From: Cruorifilaria tuberocauda
Taxonomy: Eukaryota > Nematoda > Chromadorea > Rhabditida > Onchocercidae
DNA length: 64,000 nt
NCBI GenBank assembly: GCA_013365365.1
Contig: JABVXU010000039.1
Coordinates: forward strand, 62,001-126,000
Direction: 5' to 3'
Shown: one piece after another, positions 37,701-50,227 of the stretch
How positions within the stretch are numbered: the stretch's first letter is position 1
Layout of the letters: every line of letters starts with the position of its first letter
Made by a program: the position numbers and the translations under genes
Notes under the pieces: model-generated
What the model was told of the DNA's origin: nothing
The model's database searches: none
What the model saw: the letters and a program-made list of their open reading frames with translations, nothing else

Positions 37701-40700
37701 ACAAAAACAACAATTCCTAACACTCTCAAGCTATCATCACTTCTTCTTAAAAGATGATTGACGCTTTTATCATCATCCTTTTATCACTTACATGATCCCA
37801 AACACCAGCTGGATAGTGGAATGTTGCTTTTTCATGAACATAATGTGTCATATGGAAATCCGGTAAATTAGTTTCTCCAATTACTTCCACCGGAATTCCA
37901 TGACGTTTCCAGTGTAAACGAACTTTACCAATATTAAATGAATAACTTTCAAAAACTAATATACATTCAACACGATCCATTGGAAAAATTGAAAAATCCA
38001 TTTGGCATGGTGTTTCCACCATAATCCTAAAATAAAAAGCATAAACTAATCAAATATCAGGTAGCTAATAAAGAAGTTAATAAGTTAATAAAGAGAATAA
38101 AGAGTATATTGAGTTAATAGAGAGTATATTTTCAAGTAATTAAAGTTAGAAGAACTAGCAAAAACTAGCAGAGGAGAAAAAATTATCTAAAAGTTTAAAT
38201 TAATGCTAACTTATCTATAATAGTTAATCTATTTGAGTATAAGAAAAATTTTTTGATATTTGTTAAAGTAGTCAGTGAATGCTAAAGGTTAAGTAATATT
38301 TTACAACTCTCATTTTTCTCACTCTTCAACTCTTTCACTCTCTCAAAATTTAAAAAGAAGTTTTCTTAAATCTACTCTTACTTCACTTTACATCAACCAT
38401 TAGCATTATCGATAACTTTTATTCTGCACAAACAATTAATTTTAAGAGTATTCTAAAAGACTAATAATCTACCTATATTACGATAAATGATAAGTATTAT
38501 CAGAAAAATACTGTCACACAACCTGTAATTTATCCAAACGGTACCATTCGGTAGAATAGCAAGAAAAACATTTGGTGTTGGCGAATGATGAATTAATGAT
38601 CCTTTACTGTTTATGATACAAACATTTGGTAGCCATAATTTTTCTACCATACGATGTGATAAAGTTAAATTTTGCACGCAATCCGCTCCATCGATTTCCT
38701 CAAATAAAGAATAATAATGACAATTGAACTTTATTAATTTAGTAAAATTTGCATGAATTCAATAAATTCCTTAAAATAGATACAATCAATCAATAATCGA
38801 TCAATGTAAGTTGAGAAAAAAAAAAACCTTAATTGAATCGATGTATCACATGCAAAAAATCTAGCTAGAAAAGTACATTTGTATTTTCTACAAATAAATT
38901 TAATAGAAAAAAAAAAGAATTAAATTACTTCAAATGATAAGCTAGGATCTCGCCAGATTTGTGCTAACAAAATATGCATCTTCGAGCTGCTGTGTATTTC
39001 GGAAATTTCAGATATCTAAAATAAGTTATTTACGAAATAATTTTTTCCTTTACTTTTTATTTCCAATAAAAAATTTAAAGAGGCATAGAGATAAAGTAAG
39101 ATCGATATATTGATTTACTTCCAAAAAAAATCGAAATTTATTAATTTCTAGGCTGGTTTTTTTTCTTCATAGCATTCATTGAGTATGTTTAGCAAAAAAA
39201 AATGATAAGTTATTTTGACAAGAACCTGTTGAATGAGTACTTCAACATCCACATCAACACCATCCACAACTGGTACCAAATTTCGATCATATTTTTCCAG
39301 TATGCTTGATAATACTCTAAAATGTATAACTTTACTTATTACTTATACTACTAAAGGATTGTTGTGATAAGAAATTATTTTCTATTTCTGATAATTTTTT
39401 GATAATTTAATTTTTTTTTCTAACAATTTATTTAAACTTATGTGATTATCAAATTCGTTCCCTTAAGAAACGTTTGTCAAAAAATTTTTCAATTTGAAAA
39501 ATTTGAAAAATTCTCACAACGCCTATATTCTCATCTTATTTCAATCAATTTTAAAACTGCACTGACTGAAACAAACGATAGATGAAGAAAAATAGAAATA
39601 TCACAAATAAAAATACATTATCATATGGGAAAAATTAGATTTGGATAAGTAAGTAAATGAAGTAAAATATTTTTACTTAACCTATTTTTAGTTACTTACT
39701 TTTATTTTTGCTTTAAAACAAAGAATATGATCATTTTCATGATATTATTTTATAAAAAAAAAAGATATTTGCTTACTTTTCAGCCATTCCTTCACTTTGT
39801 CCCGAAATACATTTATTACTTGACATATTACTTTCATGAGATTCTGCAAGAAAATAAATTTTTAGTTTTAAATAAATTTAATTATAATAAAAAAAAGTAT
39901 ATCATAAATTAGCGGAAATCATTTCTTTCCGGTTTTGATAAATTTTAATTGATGAAAATTTCAAATGAAAATTACTACCAAGCATCCGGTGACATTTTCC
40001 GTTACCGTCAGCAATAAAGCCGGAACGGCAAATACAGTTTACTTGACCCGTACTGGTACTTTTTTGACAATACGATGAACGTAAATCACACTTCTCACAA
40101 CCTAAATTATCACTTTATCGTACAATAAAATCAGCTAATCAATCAATCAATTAATGAATAATTGATCAATCGATTGATCAATTAAACAATTTAAGTGAGT
40201 AATTAAATAAAATAATAATTTAGAAGAAATTTTTAAGAAAAAAAAGTATTCAAATATCTCCACAAAGATACATTTTTCATTTCTTTCTTTTTTTTTATTA
40301 TTTAAATTTAACAACGAGAAACTCTATTAGTATTTTAGAGACAAATATTAAGGCTTATATTACCATAGCTATATCTCAATTATTTATTATAATAATAATA
40401 ATGGGAAAGTAATAGAAATTTGGGATTCAAAGTTAAAGTTAATCTTTTAACTCCTTGAAAGTATTTTAACTCGCTTGAATAAAGGTTCAGTGAAAAGATC
40501 GTTTAAATATTTGATAAGTACCAGATTTCCTAGTACCAGATTCATTATCTTTTTGAACAATTATCAAAGAATTATCAACTTGTTCTAAGCTTTAAACATA
40601 ATGGAAGTAATTGATAAGACTAATGCAAGAATATTAATTTCTTGCTAAAAAGCATTCTTTAACAAAAGTAAAAATTAAAATGATATCAGTCTTATCAATT

Positions 40701-41358
40701 CTTGAATTAGTCTTATCAATTCTTGCACTAGTCTAGTCTTATCAATACTTGCATTAGTTTAGTTTTATCAATTCTTGAATTAGTCTTATCAATTCTTGCA
40801 CTAGTCTAGTCTTATCAAGTCGTGCATTAGTTTAGTTTTATCAATTCTTGAATTAGTCTTATCAATTCTTGCATTAGTCTAGTTTTATCAATTCTTGAAT
40901 TAGTCTTATCAATTCTTGCATTAGTCTAGTCTTATTAAGTCTTGCATTAGTCTTATCAATACTTGCATTAGTCTAGTCTTATCAGTTATTTTTGTTATAG
41001 GGAATCTGACACTGATAAACAGATTGTATATCAAATGTTTTAAAAAAAAATGCATTTTCACTCTTCTTTTTTCCTTTCTATTCTCTCTTTTGCAAAGATT
41101 AGTACGAATTAGCTTATTCACTTTAATTAAAATATTAATTAAATATATGAGTTTGTATTTAAATTGAATGAAATAATATTGAAAAGTAACTATCCTGCAG
41201 ATAATTATCTTTGATAAGATAATTGATATCAGTAGATAGTTAAAATATCGCAAGAAAAGAAGTTCAGGAAACAAACCTGAAAGTTCGTTAGTTGAAATTA
41301 CTTGAAAGATTTGAATAATGAGTAGAACAGTAGTTCTTAGAGTATATGAATAATTCAT
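34752..41358 (-). CDS. Cys-loop ligand-gated anion channel subunit with N-terminal EGF-like domain
   Basis: Twelve exons (minus): 41277-41358, 39979-40101, 39777-39843, 39226-39316, 38929-39015, 38523-38698, 37792-38026, 36693-36893, 36110-36322, 35604-35779, 34978-35100 and 34752-34836; 1659 nt, 552 residues, all phases agreeing. Signal peptide at 1-23 ([18 protein letters not shown]). EGF-like domain at about 29-64, C-x2-C-x6-C-x10-C-x-C-x11-C, with GFIADG before the last Cys. Ligand-binding domain from about 92 ([17 protein letters not shown]). Cys loop C216-x13-C230 with FPMD. M1 from about 302, M2 led by the anion-selectivity PAR motif (328-330), M3 with [13 protein letters not shown], basic M3-M4 loop, M4 [14 protein letters not shown]. 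The M2-M3 region resembles nematode amine- or acetylcholine-gated chloride channels; the ligand is not resolved. Expected in nerve or muscle plasma membrane. Confidence 0.88.
37048..37104 (+). repeat. dispersed repeat, copy 2, inside a channel-gene intron
   Basis: Near-exact match of about 55 bp to 31496-31550. Both copies sit in introns, of genes on opposite strands. Confidence 0.75.
40685..40985 (+). repeat. intronic minisatellite based on TTAGTCTTATCAATTCTTGC
   Basis: About ten imperfect units of about 23-29 bp, with variants CACTAGTCTAGTC and GAATTAG alternating; a higher-order unit of about 75 bp is visible. It lies in intron 1 of the channel gene. Confidence 0.9.
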
Positions 41359-43181
41359 TCACCACCTATACCACTATTTCTTATATGAGTTCCGTTTATC
41401 ACAAATGAAAATCATAAAATTCACCTAAAAAACAAAATGAAAGTAATTAAATGTAAGTTAATTAATTAAGAATACACGATAACAAATTAAAACTTTTTAG
41501 AATTTTATTTTCTGTTTATAGCAAAAAAAAAAAAAAAAAAGCTTCAAATTAATTTGAAAATACGAGAAATGATAAATACAATGAATTAAATTAATGATTA
41601 ATGCTACAATTAAATTTCGTTTTTTCTTTTAATTTTTTTTTTAAATAATTTTGATAAAATTTCAGTTTAGCAGTAATATTTTATATTATCAGTATAGATT
41701 TATCAAAGAGTGATAAAATCACTTATCAGGAATTAAGTAAGTATAAATGATTGAGAATTGATAATTTTGAAATGAAAGAAGAATATAAAAAAAAAAAAAA
41801 ACGATTTGATTAAATCTTTCTTTTGAACTAATTGCAAAGGATTAAAATAATGAATGGATTCAATTTCGTTAACAAAAATTAAATCAAAACAACTTATGTT
41901 ATCATGTGGTAGGAATAATTTGTAACGTAAAGTGATCCATCTTATCTTTTTGTGTACGGTTGAAGAGAAGATAGAGTTAATTGAAAATATGACGTAAATC
42001 TTTGCAACAATGAAATGAAACAAAAATTGTTGAAGTAAGTTATAGCTAATAGATTCAATGAATAATTTATAATGTTGAGATTTAACTCATTAGAAGGTCA
42101 ATAATCATATTTGCAAATAATCAATGATAATTATTCCTCCTTTTTTTCAAACTTTCTATATCAATTTGCATTATGCTAAGAAATATTAATGCAACAAAAT
42201 AAAAGTTTATTTTTAATTTAATTAAACTTTCAATCTATTAGCGATTAATTGACCTTTGCTAACTGATAATAGAATATTTGAATAAGTGTAGATGATTATC
42301 AAATGATATCAAAGATAACTTTCAATACTATTGATTGATTAAGTGATATGAGATGTGATATGAAAAGCAGAAAATTAAGCAAGAAGAAAGAATCATGAAT
42401 TATCAAGATAAATTCTCCAAATCATTGTTGGAAAATTTCGTTGATAAAAATTGAATAATATAATTCACCTAAATATGAATGAATTTGAAAAAATTTCATG
42501 CAATTTAAAGAAAAGCAAATTGCAATTCCATGAATATATTTATAAGGCATAAAGGGATAATAATTATTGATGAATTAGATTGTAATAAAATATTTTAATA
42601 ATCAAAATTTATTTTAATTATACTAATAATAGCTATAAATTTTGGACAACTAAATAAAAGAAAAAATGCGTGGAAAAAATCTCAAATGAGAATTCGGGGA
42701 AATCTTTCAGCTTCACCAAGATTTTCCGGAAGAGCTCTCGAAGAGCAAAGAGAAATTTTCGATAATAACTGATACAAATAATATGAAATTTCTGCAAATT
42801 TTAAGTGAAAAAAAAATGAGAGGAAAAACGGATTGATATATATGAGTATATAGGAGGATTGGAAAATAAATTTACACAAATACTGATTTACATAAAAATT
42901 ATAAAATTTAATAATTGAATAACTTATTCAAAATCAATGAAAAATAGGTAAAAAGTAAAAAATTAATAATTTCAATTATTTGAAAAAATTTCTAATTCTA
43001 TTTGTATACAAAATTACAAAATCTAATTAATAAAATCTAATTATTTAATTAATAACTTATTCTGAATGAATGGAAAATAGGTAAATAGGTAAAGTAGAAA
43101 AAGCAACAATTCCAAATGATTTGAAAAAGTTATAATAACTCTTTTTTTTTTCCTTTTGAAAGAATACTTCTCATACAGGAC

Positions 43182-43183
<2 letters not shown>

Positions 43184-43215
<32 letters not shown>
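43184..43215. repeat. (GA)n microsatellite
   Basis: About 15 GA dinucleotides in the promoter-side region of the channel gene. Confidence 0.95.
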
Positions 43216-43218
<3 letters not shown>

Positions 43219-43734
43219 ATATTGTGAAGAATATTTTGCAACGGAAACATTCATTTCTAATATATTAGCATAACTATTTTTCTAAATGATTCAATTTAAT
43301 TTGAATATTCCTTAGCTAACAGTTTGGATAATTGTTCAATAATCTAAGGAAGGAATAGAAAAAATTTTTCGAACAATTTTTGGAAAGAAAGAGGAAGTCC
43401 TGCTGTTAGGAAAGTCAATTAATGTTATGTTTACCTTCGGAAAACGGAAATGGAAAATTACAATTTAAGAAAATGCATTCCGTTTTTTTCTTTTTCTCTC
43501 TTCCCACCTTTATTTGAAAATTCATTTTAAGATGTAATTCGCACGCTACGTGTGGGAAAGTAAAACGAGATTAAACATTCAGTTTAAATCCTTTGGATAT
43601 CTTCATCATCAGGAAGTACTGGATTTGAACTGGAATATGACAAGCCTGAGTAGAAGCATCTCTTATAGCTATTCTTCAACTAACGGTAATTCATTGATTT
43701 CCTTTTTTCTTTTTTTCTTCTCAAATTTCTTTCG

Positions 43735-43792
43735 TTACAATTTTTTTTTTTTTTGCTTTTTTTGCATACGTTTCTTTCTCTCTTTTTTTCAC

Positions 43793-43825
<33 letters not shown>

Positions 43826-43860
43826 TTTTCTTTCATAGCTTTATCTTTTTTTTTTTTTTA
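43735..43860. repeat. pyrimidine-rich tract with (CT)n core
   Basis: T-rich runs flank a CT array at about 43793-43826. It is the reverse complement type of the GA tract 600 bp away, so the two could pair. Confidence 0.9.
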
Positions 43861-43907
43861 AAAAATTAAAATTTCAAATATAGCAAATAAAGAAAGTGTG
43901 AATGAAA

Positions 43908-44250
43908 AGCATTTATTTAGAAAGTTAAGCGCAAATATCTTATTAATTGAAGAAATAACTGGCATTTATTTAGTAAAGAGCCAAGCTCAAAGCTAAGCGC
44001 AAATGTCTTATTAATTGCAATAATTGGCATTTATTTAGAGAACTAAATTCAAAGCTAAACGGAAATGTCTGATTAATCGAAATAATTGGCATTTATTTAG
44101 AGAATTAACCGTAAATATCTGAAATAATTGACGTTTATTTTAGAGAGCTAACGTAAAGCTGAGCGGAAATGTCTCACTTATTGTAATGATTGGCATTTAT
44201 TTAGTAAAGAGCTAAAGGCAAAAAAGCAAAGCGCAATTGTCTTATTGATT
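43908..44250 (+). repeat. minisatellite based on GGCATTTATTTAG, about 60-bp unit, six copies
   Basis: Each unit runs GGCATTTATTTAGnnAG, AAAGCTAAGCGCAAATGTCT, TATTAATTGnAATAATT. Units begin near 43909, 43961, 44028, 44088, 44130 and 44191 and are diverged. Confidence 0.8.
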
Positions 44251-47200
44251 AGCTAAAAGAATAAATATTTTCTCAGAAATTATGCTTAAAAATGTACGAA
44301 TAAGTACGAATTCGTTTTTTTTTTTTAAATTTCTTTTTCTTTTGTAATATAAAATTACAAATTTAATTATTGGAAAACATTTTGGCAGAATATTTTAAAC
44401 CCTTACTTGTTTAGCTTTTTTTTGCAAGCATTTAAACATAGGAAAAAAATGGAAGAAAAGTGTAATTTCATCTTGTCGATATTTTATTTCCATGTGGGAT
44501 TCGGAATGTAACTTTTTCTGATTTTTACAGTTTTTTTTTCTCGAACTGATTAAATTAAAACAATATAGGTGTATTCGATTAAATGTATTAATCGATTAAG
44601 TATTGATTGACCGGAAGGAAGTTTTTTTTTTTAATTTTTCTCCACGAAAAATTAAAAATAGAAATATTATTTAATTAAAGTAAAACAATTAAACTATTAA
44701 AAGTTTTCAATTTTAATTTAATTATTGCAATAGAAATAATTGTTTTTAGCGGATATTTGAAATTCATGCTTGTAAAGTTTTTTTTTATTTGAAATTTATA
44801 CTTGTATTTCATGCATTTCAGTATCATTAATTAATTGATAATAGTCAATTATTTAATTAGATAATATTTGTTGTGATAGTTATGCTAATTAAGCTAATTT
44901 AGTTTTCTTTGTTAGTTAAATCAAAAAGTAAAATAGCATTTAAAATTTTTAAATATTTAAGCAATAGGATATCTGTCACGATTTGGTTGAAAACTGGAAA
45001 ATTTGCATTTCTTTTCTTAATTTCAATGCTTCTTTGCAATTAAAGGTAATTGAAAAATCGTGAACTAAAAATGCGAAATAGTTTAAATTTAATGCTTAAA
45101 GTTTAAATGGTAAATTATTGCTTATATTTTAATAGCATGAAGAATGATTGTTTTTGTGGCAATCATTTAAGAAATGTTTTCTTTTTTTTTCTTGCAAAGT
45201 TGATAAAATTTTTCTCTCTTAATTATTAAACTTAATTATTTACAGCAAGTTTACTGTATCCATTAGTATTAACGATCAATGGTTTGAATTTTACAATTCA
45301 AAATGAAAAAATTTTTACTGAAAAGTAAAAATAAAGCATAGGTTATAATGTTGTTGTAGAATTTCAGGTAAATTTTCTACACAATTTTACTTAGAGACAT
45401 TCGCTTTACTCTAATCTCTATCATTTTCGCTTTGGTATTGATAAAATAAATATGATATGGATTGAATAACAGTTTATTGTAAAAGTTTTGAAAAATTTAC
45501 CTGAAACTAACTCATACCCTGATTCATACATTGAAACTAATATTGATATATGTAGAAATAAGAAATTCAAGCAGTATCTTCAAAAAGGTTAGAATATTCC
45601 TCCTAAAAATTTCTGTCTTCAAAAAGGTCCGGATATCTCTGCTAAAAATTTTTGTCTTATCGAACAATTTCTTTGTCTAAGTATTGACTTTATTAAATTA
45701 AACAATTACAAGAAATTAATAAATTATATTAGTATATAAAATAAGATTTCAAGGGTTATACCAATATCATATTTTCAAAATTATCTAAATTGTATCAAAA
45801 TGTCAGCATTTTTAGAGAATTACCTTATCCTAAATTAAAAGAATCTAATTAATTATCTAAATATCATCTGATATCTCATTGATAAAATTAATGATATGCG
45901 ATTGGATAACAGTTTATTATAAAATAACCTGAAACTAATTCAAATGATTTAACAAATCATTTTTTTGCATTTTTTCATCTTTTTCAATAATGAGAAACAG
46001 TCAGAAGGATAGTTGAATTATTTAATCGTACACTACTCTATTTACTAGACTTCGAATATTATTGCTGAAGCCAATAAGCCAAGAGCCAAGTAAGTGGCCA
46101 ACAAATTATACTTCCGAATAAATTAGCAAAACTACCAATAGATAATTATTTAAAAGATGGTTAGAGAATAAATAAATATTCCCTCTAATATCTAAGTTTT
46201 GTTGATAATTTTACTCCAATTACTCTATTTCCGTTTAAGCTTTAACAATAGCTGCAATGATAAAGCTTGACTAACTTATTAACGAAAAAAAAGCCATCAC
46301 TATACTTTTTGTAAAAGATAATTGTGATAACACTGTATGAGTATAAACAATGTAAAGTGAAAATGACCATTAATTATAAAAGTAAACATTTTGCTATGCC
46401 TTTTAAATTAATGAATATCTTAAATCATCTTAAATTAACGGAATGTACTCTTGAGTAGTTTGTGTAAGTTATCGCAATAATTGCAACATTTGTCATGAGG
46501 AGAAGGAATATTGTGAATATAAATAGCATTCATCATTCGCTGTTATTAACATTTCAACTATTGATAAAATCTAATCTTATCATTTTTATTTTAAGAAATC
46601 TATTTCAAAGCAACATTCTAAGTTTATTCGTATAAAATGGTGGAAATATTTTTATTACACTTAATGTTGCATATTCTCCAAGTGTATTTTATTGCTTTAA
46701 TTGACTTTCTGGCGTTTAAGATTAAAATTTCTCCAATAAAGAAAAAACCGTTTGTGAAAGTTTGGAGTGAAATTGAGGATTAGAATGTTAAAGATTAGCT
46801 GCAAAATTATATACATTTTTGAAGAATTTTTCAGAAAACTTGATCATCTATTTAGTTGATAGAAAAAAAAAACAAATTTAACATTTATTTCGAATTACAA
46901 GTTGTAAGGATGAAAGATTTTGAAGAAAATCGAGCAATTCATCAGAAATCTATTCCAATCATTCGGCGTAATATGTTATCGGCATCTTGAGAAGGATTGA
47001 GAATAATAATAACTCCAAGTTGATATGCTTATCTCATCCGGTTAAACAACTGCTGCTTTTCTGATTTTAAACAAGTTAAAGAGAGAGAAAAAAAAAGGAC
47101 ATTATCGTGATGAATAGAATAAAATAAAAAGACGAAACAAACATATTCATACATATTTCCTTCATTGGCTCCGCCTAATTTGTTCATTATTTTAAAAAGC

Positions 47201-47826
47201 ATGATATCACATCATATATAACTTAAACTTCTTTTACAAATTTAACAAATTAAAAAAGTTTTCCTTTTTTTACATTTAAATAATTAATAGAATGAAACGA
47301 CTAGTTAAAAAAAGTAGGGCATAGATGGGAGAGGCAAAGAAGGAGTTTGTAACAATAAATACTTCTAGAATTTCTTCTACGAAGGAGAGTTGAGAACAGC
47401 TGTTGTAAAAATTATAACAATCTATGACATGATTGATACAAGGTAAATCAGCATAATAAATATAAATATCAGGAAGACACATTTTTAGAAGGAAATATTT
47501 ACTTCTTATCACATATTATCATAAAGTATGTATTATATTACATTATATATATATATATTATCCTCTCTTGAAACAACCAAGTAATTCAGTAATAAGTCTA
47601 AAATTCATTGGGACTAATGAATTTGAGGAAATTTGAAACGGAAAGAAAAATTTTCTCTTTTCTGACTTTAATATGAAATGTTTTTTTAAAAAACATCAAC
47701 CTCAAAATTTTCGGATGGCTTCAGTGAAACATTTGAGCCAGCAAAGAGAGATTTATCTCCATCTTCTCATTACTCCTAATCATCTTTCCAATATGTTTTT
47801 TAGAGAGAAACTTTTATCTACTGAAA

Positions 47827-50227
47827 TCAACTGAGTACGGACGTGAGGTCAATTCGATAAACTGCAACTTTAAAGTAGACAGTACATATGCAAACTAAAA
47901 TTTCGTTTTTATTTCTGCCTGATACAGCTGTGATACGATCCGCATCCGGCAGAACCGTTGTTTTTGCTATAAGACGCGCTTGGGAAGTCTGCAATTTATT
48001 AAAAAACTTATTTAAAATAAACAGTTCAAATACTTGCAACTTTATAGGATTTAATACTTCCTAGAAACCTAACAATTAAGATGAAGAAAAACTGGAATAA
48101 AAAAATGTCGGAAACTTCTAGCTTTCAATTTTGATAAAAGCAAAGAGAATCATAAATCATATAGCATAAAGTTTTGAAGGACATGCAAAAAAGTGTCTTT
48201 ATACAACAACTTACAGTATGATCACTCCATCCATAAATAAGCAAATTACCGAAAATATCCAGTGTCATCACGACATATATACTTTGCAAATTAACAGTAG
48301 TTGCACAAATGAAATCGCCTACTGGATTCTCCAATGCTGTTTGCGTGCCACTTTCTGCAAGAAAATATGTCCCAAATATAATATATACAGGATATCACTA
48401 AAACCATTTCAATGCAACTGAATTTCAGATAATTCTAATGATATATGTATCATCAACGAAAGAGTGTTCAGTATCCGACATAATTAAATAAAAATCAGGT
48501 GTCGAACCAATATAAGTTGTTATTTTGAAAATGATGCAAGTTGCTCATAATTTTTCACAAGACCTAATTTGACTAATATTATGAAATATGCGACACTAAT
48601 TCTACTATTTTATACACAAAATAGATAATAGCGAAATAACCTGGATCGATCACAAGTAGCTGAGCAGAAAGTGATCCAACCAAGCTTAGATATATCGGCT
48701 GATTGGCCACTACAAGCTCTCGACTTGAAGAATTCGAAGCCAATGTATGCGGCAAGATATTACAGCTATTTGAACTAAAATCAATCCTCACCACATAATT
48801 TTCATTTCGTTCTGCCAGGAGTGCATAACAGAGGCCAGAGGTTGTAGTACCAAGTGTGAAGCCATAAACATGCGATGGCACTTCATATTTATTTAGAGGT
48901 GCCAAATGATTCGCAACATATCGATAAGTTCTTACTAAAATTCATATTAGAAAAGATCATGATTGTAATTTTCAAATATTGTCAATATTCCATTAGAACT
49001 ATGGGAACAAAATTCCACTCGTAATCGAATAGGTTAATTTTGCCTTCGGATAAAGCAATAGTTCAAGGCAAATAAGATGAAGCAAGTACGAGAGTGCATA
49101 CAACATAAATAACTGACCGCATCGGTCGGTCATCAAAACCAGTAACTCTGATAAACCATCACTATCAATATCACCAATATATGACATGCATATATTAGCC
49201 TGAACGAGTTGCTCAAAAAGCGGTAAAGGTTTGTGTAACTCTCCGTTCTGGATGTCCGTCTGTGGGAAATCGAAAGAACGTATCTGACCACCTGCCGATA
49301 TGGCAACTATTTCATCACTAAAAATAATAACTGACGTTCGCGCCGAAGAGGGTATTACTATCTATATAAGTATTCTATAATACTAAAATCAAGGTGGTCG
49401 CTTAAGCCATTTAATACGACCATAACCATGAACAAGTTTTGCTTAAATAGTCAGCGATAAAAAGTAAAATTCTGATTTAAACAAATAAACTGTTCTAAAT
49501 TTGTCCTATAAACCCACCTGCTTTGTCTAAGTTTCCCAAAGCAAATTGTTGTCAAAGGACTTTTAAAAATATTTTCCAATTTAGTATACTGCCTGCTGGG
49601 TGTAAAGAACAATAACTGAAATAAACTAAGCTTCATAACTACAAATAAACAAAGATTCATTTTACAATGAAAAACCGGAGCAAAATGAAAAAAAAATAGA
49701 TTTGGAGTAAATAAAAGCTCATCGGAATAATCAGATAAGAATTTTAAAATGTCAAAGATCATCATTGATTTTCCACATAGAAATAGAGACCCTTACTTAG
49801 TTACAACAAAATATCCCAACAGAAAAGCTTAATAAACCGGAACTTGAACTGTATCCTTACGTTTGTTCCATTTCATCTTTACTCAAAAATCAACAAAAGT
49901 TTTCTTCTGACTCACTGTCCCGCTTACAGTTGCCAAAACGATACTAAAGTCTTCACACTACTTCCATACTAGAATAATTTCTTCAATTCTACCGCGGTCT
50001 TTTCAATCCTGAACCTGAACATAAATTCTCCAAGCAATATATTAGTGGTATCATCTATCTTGGGAAAAACCAGAAAAACTAACATCACCATTACATTTGC
50101 CGATAATGATGAAAAGCTGTTGCTGATTTCGTGACCATACCATTAGTACACTAGAAGATGGTGCATTAAGATGTGTAGCAAACAGAGCTGCGGCATTAAC
50201 GTTTGCACCAGGTTTTGAGATCATCAT
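47827..50227 (-). CDS. ITFG2: ITFG2-like FG-GAP/beta-propeller protein (KICSTOR component)
   Basis: Seven exons (minus): 50084-50227, 49928-49968, 49518-49595, 49118-49317, 48641-48934, 48215-48354 and 47827-47988; 1059 nt, 352 residues. The best evidence is EIVAISAGGQIRSFDF, then YIGDIDSDGLSELLVLMTDR followed directly (across an intron) by CVRTYRY. These line up with the vertebrate ITFG2 pattern of a VSAEG-type blade, an SDIDGDG FG-GAP calcium-loop motif and TDRVVR. The C-terminal ILVCICTVYFKVAVYR also fits. In vertebrates ITFG2 belongs to KICSTOR, which holds GATOR1 on the lysosome and represses mTORC1 when amino acids are scarce. It is shorter than the human protein (about 450 residues). 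The first two exons are the least certain. An upstream CAG at 50240 could be a trans-splice acceptor. Confidence 0.7.

Larger units (their letters stand above)
41359..47826. other. large gene-free interval with several repeats
   Basis: Upstream of the channel gene start and downstream of the ITFG2-like gene end. Besides the tracts listed separately there is a diverged duplication of about 90 bp (TTGATAAAATnAATnATAT, GGATTGnATAACAGTTTATT, CCTGAAACTAA) at about 45435-45535 and 45880-45945, and a two-copy CTTCAAAAAGGT repeat near 45575-45660. No gene recognised. Confidence 0.5.

Noticed and set aside
37480..37760. Long open frames on both strands inside a channel-gene intron, including a minus-strand block reading [16 protein letters not shown]
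   Set aside because: It would have to sit between the Cys-loop exon and the M1 exon, where the family allows no insert, and the flanking exons already join in phase. The mutual openness of both strands looks compositional.
41733..43250. Several minus-strand open frames rich in Phe/Ile/Leu that could be taken as membrane proteins upstream of the channel gene
   Set aside because: AT-rich DNA gives hydrophobic frames by composition. The channel gene already has a complete start with signal peptide at 41358.
43550..43861. 103-codon plus-strand frame ending in Ser/Leu/Phe runs
   Set aside because: The second half is a translation of the T-rich and (CT)n tract; no splice or family support.
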